Origin: Streptomyces sp. DH37
GTDB lineage: Bacteria; Actinomycetota; Actinomycetes; Streptomycetales; Streptomycetaceae
Assembly (NCBI RefSeq): GCF_029813835.1
Contig: NZ_JARVKV010000010.1
Span: forward strand, 87,893 to 151,892
Length of the DNA: 64,000 nucleotides
Direction: 5' to 3'
Position numbers and translations under genes: made by a program. The notes beneath the pieces were generated by a model. That model was not told the origin of the DNA, ran no database searches, and worked only from the letters and a program-made list of their open reading frames with translations. Of this stretch, positions 26,661 through 36,577 are shown one piece after another. The first letter of the stretch is position 1. Each line of letters opens with the position of its first letter.

Positions 26661-27212
26661 GCACGGACGGACAGTCGGCCGGGCCGGCGGCCCGCAGCGA
26701 TTCCCCGCGCTGCGGGCCGCCGGCCTGACGGCGTCCGGGACCCGGGGCCGGACCGGGCCGGATCGAGTGGAGGGGACCGGCCGGCCTCCTTCGGGCCCGA
26801 CGGGGTCGTGCCGGAACCCGGCGTCCGCGACGGGCTGCGGCAGCAGCACGGCTTCGTCCACGGCTTCGTCCACGGCTTCGTCCACGGCGGAGCGCCCTCC
26901 CACGCGGCGGACGCCGCCACCCCCGCGGGCGGCGCCGCGCTCGACTCCCGGGTGCTGACCGGCGGCCTCACACCGCCCACCTCGGCCCGGCGCGCGGCGG
27001 GACGCTCCGCGCCACCGCCCGCGCCGTCCGCTCCGGACGGCGGCAGGCCGTGCGCCGCTGCGGGAGGGATCCCTGTGCTCGACGGCGGGGCCGGAAGCGG
27101 GGAACCGGCGCCGTGCGCCGTCGCGCAGGGGACGGCCGTCGCCGCCCGGGCCGGGTGAGGGGTATCCCGCGGGGCCGGTGGGGAGTGGCGCCGGACGGGC
27201 CCACCCGCGAGC
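26661..27212. other. 552-base region without a recognised gene
   Basis: Both strands stay open in places because of GC content, but no start, domain or ribosome site supports a gene. It contains three exact copies of GCTTCGTCCACG at 26851-26886. Confidence 0.5.
26851..26886. repeat. 12-bp tandem repeat, three copies
   Basis: GCTTCGTCCACG repeated three times head to tail in a non-coding gap. Confidence 0.9.
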
Positions 27213-28181
27213 ATGGCCGGCATGACGGACGCAGGGGGAACGGAGGCCGGACGGGACGGCGTGCCCGCCGCGGCGCTGGACAGCCTGCGCGGCCTGGCGC
27301 TGGGCGACGGATTCGGGCAGCGGTGGTCCTTCCGCGAGCCGCGCGAGGCGGCCGGGATGATCCGGGCCCGCAGGATCCCGGACGAGGCGCCGTGGCACTG
27401 GACCGACGACACCGCCATGGCGCTGTGCGTGGTACGGGTGCTGCTGCGGGCGCGGGCGGTCGATCCGGAGGCGCTGGCACGCGAGTTCGCCGCGGCGTAC
27501 GCGGCCGATCCGGGGCGGGGCTACGGCCGCGGCATGCACGAGCTGCTGCCGCGGCTCGCGTCCGACCCGGGCGGCTGGGAGGCCCGGGCGCGGGCGCTCT
27601 TCGGCGGCCGGGGCAGTCTCGGCAACGGCGCGGCCATGCGGGTCGCCCCGCTGGGCGCCTGGTTCGCCGGGGACCCGCAGCGCGCCGCCGCCGAGGCCGC
27701 CGCCTCGGCGGCCGTCACCCACGCCCACCCCGAGGGCGTCGCCGGGGCCGTGGCGGTCGCGGTGGCCGCCTCACTGGCCGCGGGCGGACGCGGCGGGGCG
27801 CCGGCGGCCCCGGAGGACCTGCTCGGCGAGACGGCCGGGGCCACGCCCGGGGGGCCCGTGCGCGACGGGCTGCTGGCCGCCGCCGCCCTGCCCGCCGGCA
27901 CCCCGGCCCACCGCGCCTCCGACGTCCTGGGCAACGGGGCGCGCGTCCGCGCCTCGGACACCGTGCCGTTCGCGCTGTGGAGCGCCGCCCACCATTTGGA
28001 CGACCTGGTCCCGGCACTGTGGAGCACGGCCGAGGGGCTGGGGGACGTGGACACCACCTGCGCCATCACCGGCGGCGTCGTGGCCGCCCGTACGGGCCTG
28101 CGGGCCGTCCCCGCGGCCTGGCGGGAGCTGTGCGAGCCCCTTCCGGACCCGGTGGACGCGCCGGACGGCGGGGCACGCTGA
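27213..28181 (+). CDS. ADP-ribosylglycohydrolase (DraG/ARH family)
   Basis: 322 aa. Metal-site motifs of the fold are present: GLALGDGFGQ, WTDDTAMAL, GNGAAMRVAPLG and VDTTCAITGG. Such enzymes remove ADP-ribose from proteins, nucleic acids or small molecules; the target here is unknown and no ADP-ribosyltransferase is adjacent. ATG 27222 nine bases later is an alternative start. Confidence 0.88.
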   Translation: MAGMTDAGGTEAGRDGVPAAALDSLRGLALGDGFGQRWSFREPREAAGMIRARRIPDEAPWHWTDDTAMALCVVRVLLRARAVDPEALAREFAAAYAADPGRGYGRGMHELLPRLASDPGGWEARARALFGGRGSLGNGAAMRVAPLGAWFAGDPQRAAAEAAASAAVTHAHPEGVAGAVAVAVAASLAAGGRGGAPAAPEDLLGETAGATPGGPVRDGLLAAAALPAGTPAHRASDVLGNGARVRASDTVPFALWSAAHHLDDLVPALWSTAEGLGDVDTTCAITGGVVAARTGLRAVPAAWRELCEPLPDPVDAPDGGAR

Positions 28182-28233
28182 GGAAGGGCCGGGCCGGATC
28201 GGGGGCCCGGGCGGGGGAGCCCCGGGGAAAGGG

Positions 28234-28266
28234 CCGCACCCGGACCGCCGCGGGTCCCGGGTGCGG
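28234..28266. terminator. Terminator between the hydrolase and sodN
   Basis: Arms CCGCACCCGG and CCGGGTGCGG (10 bp) with a 13-base loop lie between convergent genes. Confidence 0.65.
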
Positions 28267-28337
28267 AACCCGGCGGGCCGGGTGCGGAAGGAAGGACCGG
28301 TGGGTCCGGAGGGACGCGGGCCGGGGCCCGGTCCGGG

Positions 28338-28733
28338 TCAGGCCTTCTTGGTCTCCCAGAAGATCTTGTCGATCTCGGCGATGAGGTCCAGCAGCTTCTG
28401 GCCCGTCGCCGGGTCGGTGGAGGCCTTGGCGGCCGAGGCGGCCTTGAGGGCGTCGTTCACCAGCTGGTGGAGCTGCGGGTACTTCTCGAAGTGCGGGGCC
28501 TTGAAGTAGTCGCTCCACAGCACCGAGATGTGGTGCTTGGCGAGCTCGGCCCGGTTCTCCTTGATGTACGTCGCACGCGCCCGGTAGTGCGGGTCGTCGT
28601 TCGCCTGGTACTTCTCCTGGATGGCCTTGACCGACTCGGCCTCGATGCGGGCCTGGGCCGGGTCGTAGACGCCGCAGGGAAGGTCACAGTGGGCGCTGAC
28701 CTTCACCTTGGGGGCGAACAGGCGGGAGAGCAT
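28338..28733 (-). CDS. sodN: Nickel superoxide dismutase
   Basis: 131 aa preprotein. After a 14-residue propeptide (MLSRLFAPKVKVSA) comes the nickel hook HCDLPCGVYDP, where His1, Cys2 and Cys6 of the mature protein bind nickel. The hexameric enzyme removes superoxide in the cytoplasm. GAGGAAGG precedes the ATG. The divergent neighbour encodes its propeptide protease SodX. Nickel normally activates sodN expression in Streptomyces. Confidence 0.97.
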   Translation of the reverse strand: MLSRLFAPKVKVSAHCDLPCGVYDPAQARIEAESVKAIQEKYQANDDPHYRARATYIKENRAELAKHHISVLWSDYFKAPHFEKYPQLHQLVNDALKAASAAKASTDPATGQKLLDLIAEIDKIFWETKKA

Positions 28734-28759
28734 AGAGCTGTCCTTCCTCGTGATCGTCT

Positions 28760-28773
28760 TCTCACATGTGAGA
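28760..28773. promoter_or_regulatory. 14-bp perfect palindrome in the sodN upstream region
   Basis: TCTCACATGTGAGA lies 27 bases before the sodN ATG in the sodN/sodX divergent region. Likely an operator; the binding protein is not known to me. Confidence 0.55.
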
Positions 28774-28899
28774 TTACTCCGTGAGGAACGCCTTTTCGCG
28801 TGCGCCCCCACCCGTCTAGGACAAAAGTCCGAGGGGTACGGGGACGACCCGGGAAGCGGGGAGGCGGAGGCGCGAGGACGAGGACCGGAGGTGCGGCGT

Positions 28900-29316
28900 A
28901 TGCCGGAGCGGGTGGACGAGCAGGAGGGCCGCGGGCTGCTGCGGATCGGGCTGGCCGAGGTCTACAACCCGTCGATGGAACCGACGCTGCGCCCCGGCGA
29001 CCTGCTGGTGGTGCGCTACGGGGGAGTGGTGCGGCCCGGGCACGTGGTCGTGGTGCGGCACCCCTTCCAGCACGACCTGCTGATCGTCAAGCGTGCCGTG
29101 GGACGGCGCGCGGGCGGCTGGTGGGTGCGGGGCGACAACCCGGCGGTGCGCAACGACAGCCGCGAGTTCGGGGTGGTGCCCGACGAGCTCGTGGTGGCGC
29201 GGGCGTGGGTGCGGCTGCGGCCCCTGCGGCGGGTTCAGCGCACCCCCGGCGCGCTGCTCGGCTGGCTCTTCTCGGCGGTGCGGCCGCTGCTCTCCAGGCG
29301 TTTGCGGGCCCGGTAG
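28900..29316 (+). CDS. sodX: Nickel-SOD maturation peptidase SodX
   Basis: 138 aa, S24/S26 (signal-peptidase-like) fold. The catalytic serine is in YNPSMEPTLRPGDLLVV and the lysine in LLIVKRAVG. It removes the SodN propeptide so the nickel hook can form. ATG 28900 follows GGAGG; GTG 28891 is a possible earlier start. Its last 82 bases overlap the convergent CGNR gene. Confidence 0.92.
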   Translation: MPERVDEQEGRGLLRIGLAEVYNPSMEPTLRPGDLLVVRYGGVVRPGHVVVVRHPFQHDLLIVKRAVGRRAGGWWVRGDNPAVRNDSREFGVVPDELVVARAWVRLRPLRRVQRTPGALLGWLFSAVRPLLSRRLRAR

Positions 29317-29849
29317 GCGGCGACGTTGGCGCGGGTCGCGCAGCGGTCCGAGCAGTAGCGCCGGGAGCGGTTGGTCGAGGTGTCCAGGTAGGCGTTGCGG
29401 CAAGGGTCGGCCTGGCAGATGCCCAGCCGGTCCACGCCCAGGTCGGTGAGGTGGAAGGCCAGCCCCATGCAGGCCACGGCCGCGTACCCGGCCGTGGCGT
29501 TGGCGGGGTGGTCGGCCAGGTGCAGGTGCCAGCGGGGGCGGCCGTCGTCGTCCAGGTAGTCGTGGCCGGAGATCTGGGGACTGGCCGGGAACTCCATCAG
29601 CAGGGCGTTGAGCAGGTCCACGGCCCTGGTCTCGTCCCCCTCCGAGGCGGCCGTGAAGACCGCGCGCAGCCGTGTGCGCACGCCCCGCAGCCGGGTCACG
29701 TCGGCCTCCGTGGCGCGCCGTGCGGCGGCCTGGCCGGGGCCGAAGAGGGCGCGTACGGCCTCGACCGAGGTGAGCGCGTCCTCGCCGCGCTGCGGCTGCT
29801 CGGTGTTGACCAGCCGCACGGCGTAGTCCGAGTAATAGTTCAGTTCCAC
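29235..29849 (-). CDS. CGNR zinc-finger (ABATE domain) protein
   Basis: 204 aa. Residues 1-130 match the ABATE/DUF1470 region; the C-terminal finger CQADPCRNAYLDTS ... RRYCSDRCATR carries four cysteines. The family is thought to regulate transcription, often of stress genes. The stop lies inside sodX, so the two 3' ends overlap by 82 bases. The tail after the finger (about 25 residues) is coded entirely within the overlap. Confidence 0.87.
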   Translation of the reverse strand: MELNYYSDYAVRLVNTEQPQRGEDALTSVEAVRALFGPGQAAARRATEADVTRLRGVRTRLRAVFTAASEGDETRAVDLLNALLMEFPASPQISGHDYLDDDGRPRWHLHLADHPANATAGYAAVACMGLAFHLTDLGVDRLGICQADPCRNAYLDTSTNRSRRYCSDRCATRANVAAYRARKRLESSGRTAEKSQPSSAPGVR

Positions 29850-29947
29850 TTGTGGTCCTTACGGATGCGCTCTATGGTCGGGGCCGGGACAAGTAAGGGT
29901 TGTCCGCAGAACCAGACTATTACGCATCAGGGACGCAGGGGGTTGCC

Positions 29948-30748
29948 GTGGCAGAGGCGGAAGCGGGGACGAGGGCGGGCGCGGCCGTGCGCACGGACTG
30001 GCGCCGCTGGCAGGAGAGCTGGGACCGGCAGCAGGAGTGGTACCTGCCCGACCGCGAGGAGCGGTTCCGGACGATGCTCGACACGGTCGAGGCGCTGGTG
30101 GGCACCGCGCCGAAGGTGCTGGACCTGGCCTGCGGCACGGGAAGCATCTCCGACCGGCTGCTGCGCCGGTTCGCCGGGGCCACCAGCACCGGGGTCGATC
30201 TCGACCCGGCCCTGCTGACCATCGCGCGCGGGTACTTCGCCGCCGACTCCCGCGTCGCCTTCGTCACCGCCGACCTGCGGGACCCGCGGTGGACCGACGC
30301 CCTGCCGCACCGCGCCTACGACGCCGTGCTCACCTCCACCGCGCTGCACTGGCTGCGCACCGACGAGCTGCGGACGCTGTACGGACAGCTCGCGGGCGTC
30401 CTGCGGGAGGGCGGGGTCCTCCTCAACGCCGACCACATGCCCGATCCCGCCACGCCCCGGATCAACGAGGCCGTGGACGCCTTCCACCGGGCGCGGCGCG
30501 AACGCGAGAAGGCCGCGGGCACGCAGGACTGGGCGGACTGGTGGGCGTCGGCCGCCGCCGACCCGGCGCTGGCGGAGCCGGCCGCCGAGCGCTTCCGCAT
30601 CTTCGGCGACCCGGTCGCGGGGGACCACTCCGACGGCGAGGCGCAGTCCGCCGCCTGGCACGTGGACGCGCTGCGCGCGGCGGGCTTCGCCGAGGCGCGC
30701 ACGGTGTGGGCGTCGCCGGCCGACGCGATGGTGCTCGGGCTGAGGTGA
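29948..30748 (+). CDS. SAM-dependent class I methyltransferase
   Basis: 266 aa. Motif I is VLDLACGTGSISDRLL, motif II acidic end GVDLDP, and HWLRTDELRTLYGQLAGVLREGGVLLNADHM matches the trans-aconitate-methyltransferase-like type. The substrate is unknown. GTG 29948 has AGGGGG upstream; it is divergent from the CGNR gene. Confidence 0.87.
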   Translation: MAEAEAGTRAGAAVRTDWRRWQESWDRQQEWYLPDREERFRTMLDTVEALVGTAPKVLDLACGTGSISDRLLRRFAGATSTGVDLDPALLTIARGYFAADSRVAFVTADLRDPRWTDALPHRAYDAVLTSTALHWLRTDELRTLYGQLAGVLREGGVLLNADHMPDPATPRINEAVDAFHRARREREKAAGTQDWADWWASAAADPALAEPAAERFRIFGDPVAGDHSDGEAQSAAWHVDALRAAGFAEARTVWASPADAMVLGLR

Positions 30749-30794
30749 CCGGGGAACGACCCGTAAGCGACCGGGTGCAGCCGCGGCGCGGTCC

Positions 30795-30814
30795 GCGGCC
30801 TCGTCGGAGGCCGC
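30795..30814. terminator. Terminator between methyltransferase and malic enzyme
   Basis: Eight-bp stem GCGGCCTC-GTCG-GAGGCCGC between convergent genes. Confidence 0.65.
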
Positions 30815-30828
30815 TCACTCGGCTCGGC

Positions 30829-32034
30829 TCAGCGCCGCGCCACGCCCTCCGCGCGGGCGGCGGCGGCGACGGCGGCGGTCACGGCCGGGGCGACCCGCTC
30901 GTCGAAGGGCGAGGGGATCACGCGGTCGGCGCTCAGCTCGTCGGCGACCACCGCGGCCAGCGCCTCGGCGGCGGCCAGCTTCATGCCCTCGGTGATCCGC
31001 GAGGCCCGCACCTGGAGGGCGCCCGCGAAGATGCCGGGGAAGGCGAGGACGTTGTTGATCTGGTTCGGGTAGTCGCTGCGGCCGGTGGCGACGACCGAGG
31101 CGTACCTGCGGGCGACGTCCGGGTGGATCTCCGGGGTGGGGTTGGCCATGGCGAAGACGAAGGCGTCCTCCGCCATCCTCGAGACGGCCTCCTCGGGGAC
31201 CGTGCCCCCGCTGACGCCGATGAAGACGTCCGCGCCGTCCAGCGCCGACTCCAGCGACCCGCTCAGGCCCGCCTTGTTGGTGAAGCCCGCCAGCTCCCGC
31301 TTGACGTCGGTGAGGTCGGTGCGGTCGGCCGAGACGATGCCCTTGCGGTCGCAGACCGCCACGTCGCCGATGCCCGCCTCCACCAGGATCCTGGCGATGG
31401 CCACGCCGGCCGCGCCCGCGCCGGAGATGACGGCCCGCAGCTCGCCGAGCGCGACCCCGCGCAGCCGGGCGGCGTTGCGCAGCGCGGCGAGGGTGACGAC
31501 CGCCGTGCCGTGCTGGTCGTCGTGGAAGACCGGGATGTCCAGGCGCTCCTGGAGCCTGCGCTCGATCTCGAAGCAGCGGGGGGCGGAGACGTCCTCCAGG
31601 TTGATGCCGCCGAAGGAGGGCGCGAGCCGGACGACGGTCTCCACGATCTCGTCCACGCCGGTGCAGTCCAGCGCGATCGGCACCGCGTCGACGCCGCCGA
31701 ACTGCTTGAAGAGGATCGCCTTCCCCTCCATCACCGGCAGGGACGCCTGCGGGCCGATGTCGCCCAGGCCCAGCACCGCGGTGCCGTCCGTGACGACCGC
31801 GACGACCTGGGACTTCCAGGTGTAGTCGTGGACCAGGTCCGGCTGCTCGGCGATGGCGCTGCACACCTTGGCCACACCCGGTGTGTAGGCCAGGGAAAGG
31901 TCGTCCGCGTCCCGCACCGGCACGGTCGCCCGGACCGCCATCTTGCCGCCGCGGTGCAGGGCGAACGCCGGATCGATGGCCGGCTCGACGCCGTCGTCCA
32001 GCTCGCCCTGGGAATTGACGATCTCCGCTGCCAC
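30829..32034 (-). CDS. Malic enzyme (NAD(P)-dependent malate decarboxylase)
   Basis: 401 aa, short bacterial form without a phosphotransacetylase domain. It converts malate to pyruvate and CO2. Seen: [12 protein letters not shown], the metal/substrate region [11 protein letters not shown], the nucleotide loop [15 protein letters not shown] and ANPTPEI. GTG 32034 is preceded by AAAGGGG. The frame stays open 80 codons further up but lacks any domain there. Cofactor preference cannot be read safely. Confidence 0.93.
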   Translation of the reverse strand: MAAEIVNSQGELDDGVEPAIDPAFALHRGGKMAVRATVPVRDADDLSLAYTPGVAKVCSAIAEQPDLVHDYTWKSQVVAVVTDGTAVLGLGDIGPQASLPVMEGKAILFKQFGGVDAVPIALDCTGVDEIVETVVRLAPSFGGINLEDVSAPRCFEIERRLQERLDIPVFHDDQHGTAVVTLAALRNAARLRGVALGELRAVISGAGAAGVAIARILVEAGIGDVAVCDRKGIVSADRTDLTDVKRELAGFTNKAGLSGSLESALDGADVFIGVSGGTVPEEAVSRMAEDAFVFAMANPTPEIHPDVARRYASVVATGRSDYPNQINNVLAFPGIFAGALQVRASRITEGMKLAAAEALAAVVADELSADRVIPSPFDERVAPAVTAAVAAAARAEGVARR

Positions 32035-32590
32035 TGTTCTGACCCCTTTGTTGAATTCCTTGTCGAGGGCGGCCGCTGCCTGGTCGAGGAGCGGGCGGGC
32101 ACCGCGCCCGCGGCCCGTCCGGCGGATGGGGCCGCCGTCGGGGGAGAAACGGACGCCGGGCACGTCGCACACATGCCCTGGTCCCCGGGTGAGGGGTGTA
32201 ACTGCTCTTTCTACCGGATGAGCGCCACCGCGCACGAATGTCTTTCGTCTCAGTGGCTGCCCGCGAAGTGCGCCGGGCATGGGGGCATGCTGGGCAAAGA
32301 GCCTGTAGGAAGGCTGGAAGACCGCTTAACACCCCAGGAGGGGAGTGACGAAGCTCTCTTCGCGCGCGCCAGTGCTCATACGAGCGGTCCGGGCGGGTGG
32401 GCGCGAGGGCCCGCGCGGTGTCGGCCGACGATCGTTCCCGGCCACCCGTTATCCGATTTTGACATGGTTGGCATCCTGGCCTCAGGTGTCCGGATGGCAA
32501 GATTCCCTTCATCCCGCAGTGTCGCGGCGCGCCCAGGGCGTGGCCGGCCGACCACCGGACACTCCACATCACCCCGCAGGAGGACCACCC
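32035..32590. other. 556-base divergent region between malic enzyme and the ABC operon
   Basis: No gene recognised. TTGACA at 32459-32464 (plus strand) is a likely -35 for the transporter operon, without a convincing -10. An AGGAGGGG followed by GTG 32345 is in frame with the binding protein but is too closely spaced and would add 82 residues of non-signal sequence. Confidence 0.45.
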
Positions 32591-33571
32591 ATGACCGCAC
32601 GCACCACCCGCCCCCTGCCCCCGGTGGATGGCTCCCGCCGGCCGTCCGCGCGCCGCCGTCTCACCGCGGTCGCGGCCGTCGCGGCCGCCGGCTCCCTGCT
32701 GCTGACCGCGTGCGGCGACCAGACGGACAAGGGCGGCGAGGGCGGCGGCGACACGAAGTCCCAGGGCTCCCAGGCGCCGCTGTTCGACAAGCTCCCCCAG
32801 AACATCCAGTCCGCGGGCGTCATCAAGGTCGGCTCGGACATCGCGTACGCGCCGGTCGAGTTCTACGACGAGAACGACCAGATCGCCGGCATCGACCCGG
32901 ACCTGGGCGCGGCCCTGGGCAAGCAGCTCGGCGTCGAGTTCGAGTTCAGCAACGGGACCTTCGACGGGCTGATCACCGGTCTGAACTCCGGCCGCCACGA
33001 CGTGATCATGTCGGCGATGACCGACACCAAGCAGCGCCAGGAAGGCCTCGACGACAAGGGCAAGAAGGTCGGCGAGGGCGTCGACTTCGTCGACTACTTC
33101 CGGGCCGGCTCCACGATCCTGGTCAAGAAGGGCAACCCCGAGGGCATCAAGAGCCTGGACGACCTCTGCGGCCGGACCGTCGCGCTCCAGCGCGGCACGG
33201 CGAACGAGGAGCTCGCCGAGGCGCAGAACGAGAAGTGCGACAAGCCGATCAAGATCCTCGCCTTCGACAAGGACACCGAGGCGCTGCTCCAGGTCAAGCA
33301 GGGCCGCGCGGTCGCCGACATCAACGACTACCCCGTCGCCGCGTACAACGCCAAGACCTCCGGCGGCGGCAACGACTTCGAGGTCGTCGGCGACCAGATC
33401 GACGCCGCCCCCTACGGCATCGCCGTCAGCAAGGAGGACACCCAGCTGCGCGACGCCATCAAGGCCGCCCTCGACGCCATCATCGAGAACGGCGAGTACC
33501 AGAAGGTCCTGGAGAAGTGGGAGGTCACCAACGCCGCGGTCGAGGAGGCCACCGTCAACGGCGGCAAGTGA
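32591..33571 (+). CDS. Polar amino-acid ABC transporter binding lipoprotein
   Basis: 326 aa. Signal peptide with lipobox LTAC (C41), then an SBP_bac_3 fold (VIKVGSDIAYAPVEFYDE, DLGAALGKQLGVEFEF). Family members bind glutamate, glutamine or basic amino acids; the ligand is not determined here. ATG 32591 has AGGAGG upstream. First gene of a three-gene importer operon. Confidence 0.92.
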   Translation: MTARTTRPLPPVDGSRRPSARRRLTAVAAVAAAGSLLLTACGDQTDKGGEGGGDTKSQGSQAPLFDKLPQNIQSAGVIKVGSDIAYAPVEFYDENDQIAGIDPDLGAALGKQLGVEFEFSNGTFDGLITGLNSGRHDVIMSAMTDTKQRQEGLDDKGKKVGEGVDFVDYFRAGSTILVKKGNPEGIKSLDDLCGRTVALQRGTANEELAEAQNEKCDKPIKILAFDKDTEALLQVKQGRAVADINDYPVAAYNAKTSGGGNDFEVVGDQIDAAPYGIAVSKEDTQLRDAIKAALDAIIENGEYQKVLEKWEVTNAAVEEATVNGGK

Positions 33572-33613
33572 GCCGTACCGGATCCCGCAGCTCCACAGCA
33601 AAGGTAACTCTCC

Positions 33614-34605
33614 GTGTCCGAACCTGAAGACAAGACCCCGGTCCCGGTGTCCATCGCCAAGGACGACGGCGCCGGGCCGGGCGGCGCGGGGCCGGCGGCC
33701 AAGAGCTCCCCGGTCCCGCCCGAGGCCATCAAGGCCATCCCGGTACGCCACTACGGCCGCTGGATAAGCGCCGTGATCGTGCTCGTCCTGCTCGGCCTGG
33801 TGGTGGCGGCCTTCGTCAACGCCGACATCACCTGGCCGACGGTGGGCCGCTACCTCAACCACGAGACGATCCTCACGGGCGCGGTCAACACCCTGTGGAT
33901 CACCCTGCTCGCCATGCTCATGGGCGTGGTGCTCGGCACGGTCCTCGCGGTGATGAGGCTCTCGAAGAACCCGGTGATGTCGTCCGTCGCCTGGGGCTAC
34001 ATCTGGGTCTTCCGCGGCACTCCCGTCCTGGTGCAGCTGCTGATCTGGTACAACCTGGCGCTGATCTTCCCGATCCTGGACCTGGGCTTCTACCGCGACG
34101 AGATGAACGACGTGATGACGCCGTTCCTCGCCGCGCTGCTGGGCCTGGGCCTGAACGAGGCCGCCTACATGGCCGAGATCAGCCGGGCGGGCATCCAGTC
34201 GGTGGACGAGGGCCAGACCGAGGCGGCCCACGCGCTCGGCATGACCGGCTCCCGCACCATGCGCCGCATCGTGCTGCCGCAGGCCATGCGGGTCATCATC
34301 CCGCCGACGGGCAACGAGTTCATCAACATGCTCAAGACCTCGTCGCTGGCCTACGCCATCCAGTACGGCGAACTGCTGCTGTCGGCCACCAAGATCTCCT
34401 CGCGCAACCTCTCGGTGATGGAGCTGCTGCTGGTGGCGACCGTCTGGTACCTGGTGCTCACCACCATCTTCAGCATCGGCCAGTACTACCTGGAGCGCCA
34501 CTTCCAGCGCGGGTCGTCCCGCAGCCTGCCGCCCACCCCGTGGCAGCGGGTGAGGAAGAGCCTCACCTCGTTCCGCACGCCGAGCCAGGTGGGAGGGAAG
34601 ACGGT

Positions 34606-34609
<4 letters not shown>
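33614..34609 (+). CDS. Amino-acid ABC transporter permease
   Basis: 331 aa, HisMQ family. A 55-residue cytoplasmic tail is followed by about five or six membrane segments; the docking loop is [23 protein letters not shown] 33614. Its stop overlaps the ATPase start (ATGA), so the two are translationally coupled. A single permease gene implies a homodimeric pore. Confidence 0.92.
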
Positions 34610-35379
<770 letters not shown>

Positions 35380-35398
35380 GACGCGGACGCCGAGGCGG

Positions 35399-35435
35399 AG
35401 GCGGTACGGATCCCGGCCCGGGGCCCGTACCGCCT
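35399..35435 (+). terminator. Terminator of the amino-acid transporter operon
   Basis: AGGCGGTACGG pairs with CCGTACCGCCT (11 bp, 15-base loop), followed by a T-richer stretch, 20 bases after the stop. Confidence 0.75.
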
Positions 35436-35535
35436 TCCGTTTCCCCGGTGCCCGCGGGCCGCCTCGCTGGTCAGCGGCGCGTGTCACACCGCCGCCCGGT
35501 TTCGCGACGGCCCCGCTCGGCCTAGGGTTCGGATC

Positions 35536-36498
35536 ATGTTTGCTGCCTATGCCGCGCGCATCGACCGTGACCAGCCGCTGAACGGACTCGAGCTGGGCGA
35601 GCGTCCGGAACCGGACGTCCCGCTCGGCTGGACGACCGTCGACGTCAAGGCGGCGTCCCTCAACCACCACGACCTGTGGTCCCTGCGCGGCGTCGGCCTG
35701 GGCGAGGAGTCGCTGCCGATGATCCTCGGCTGCGACGCGGCCGGGGTGGACGCCGACGGCAACGAGGTCGTGCTGTACTCCGTCGTCGGCGCGACCGGCC
35801 ACGGGGTCGGGCCGCGCGAGAGGCCCTCGATCCTGACCGAGAAGTACCAGGGCACCTTCGCCGAGCGGGTCGCCGTACCGCAGTGGAACGTGCTGCCCAA
35901 GCCGAAGGAGCTCTCCTTCGAGGAGGCCGCCTGCCTGCCGACGGCGTGGCTGACCGCGTACCGGATGCTCTTCACCAACGCCGAGGTGCGCCCCGGGGAC
36001 TCCGTCTTGGTGCAGGGCGCGGGCGGCGGCGTCGCCACGGCGGCCATCGCGCTGGGCGCCGCGGCGGGCCTGCGGGTCTTCGCCACCAGCCGCGACGAGG
36101 CCAAGCGCAGGCGGGCCGAGGAGCTGGGCGCCGAGGGCGCGTTCGAGAGCGGCGCGCGGCTGCCGCACCGGATGGACGCGGTGATCGAGACGGTCGGCGC
36201 CGCCACCTGGTCCCACTCGGTGAAGTCCCTCAAGCCCGGCGGCAGGCTGGTCATCTCGGGCGCCACCAGCGGCCCGAACCCGCCCGCCACCGAGCTGAAC
36301 CGGATCTTCTTCCTGGAGCTGAAGGTCGTCGGCTCCACGATGGGCTCCAAGGAGGAGCTGGCCGGGCTGCTGAACTTCTGCGCGGCCAAGGGCGTCCGCC
36401 CGGTGATCGACTCCGTCCTGCCGCTGGACCGGGCCCGCGAGGGCTTCGAGAAGATGGCGACGGGCGACCTCTTCGGCAAGATCGTCCTGACGGTCTGA
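35536..36498 (+). CDS. Zinc-type alcohol dehydrogenase-like (MDR) oxidoreductase
   Basis: 320 aa quinone-oxidoreductase-like MDR protein. GroES-like N-terminal half (SLNHHDLWSLRG, LGCDAAG) and NADP-binding loop VQGAGGGVATAAIALG. I see no structural zinc cysteine cluster, so it is probably zinc-free. The ATG has no ribosome site; TAGGGT seven bases upstream suggests a leaderless mRNA. The last codons belong to an 8-bp repeat. Confidence 0.88.
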   Translation: MFAAYAARIDRDQPLNGLELGERPEPDVPLGWTTVDVKAASLNHHDLWSLRGVGLGEESLPMILGCDAAGVDADGNEVVLYSVVGATGHGVGPRERPSILTEKYQGTFAERVAVPQWNVLPKPKELSFEEAACLPTAWLTAYRMLFTNAEVRPGDSVLVQGAGGGVATAAIALGAAAGLRVFATSRDEAKRRRAEELGAEGAFESGARLPHRMDAVIETVGAATWSHSVKSLKPGGRLVISGATSGPNPPATELNRIFFLELKVVGSTMGSKEELAGLLNFCAAKGVRPVIDSVLPLDRAREGFEKMATGDLFGKIVLTV

Positions 36499-36528
36499 CG
36501 GTCTGACGGTCTGACGGTCTGACGGTCC
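36489..36528. repeat. 8-bp tandem repeat at a stop codon
   Basis: GACGGTCT repeated four times plus GACGGTCC, starting within the last codons of the MDR gene and continuing past the stop. Confidence 0.9.
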
Positions 36529-36537
36529 GACGGGCCC

Positions 36538-36570
36538 GGTGGTCCTCCCCCGGCGCGGGGGAGGACCACC
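36538..36570. terminator. Bidirectional terminator between MDR and padR genes
   Basis: Perfect 15-bp stem (GGTGGTCCTCCCCCG / CGGGGGAGGACCACC) with a 3-base loop between convergent stops. Confidence 0.85.
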
Positions 36571-36577
36571 GCGTTTC

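Noticed and set aside
26603..27418. Minus-strand frame with DEAV repeats
   Set aside because: Overlaps two well-supported plus-strand genes and the repeats are just the 12-bp DNA repeat.
32035..32280. Longer malic enzyme N-terminus (open frame of about 80 codons)
   Set aside because: No domain or conserved sequence; GTG 32034 has AAAGGGG.
32345..32590. 82-residue extension of the amino-acid-binding lipoprotein from GTG 32345
   Set aside because: It would bury the lipoprotein signal peptide, and its purine tract is too close to the start codon; ATG 32591 has AGGAGG at normal spacing.
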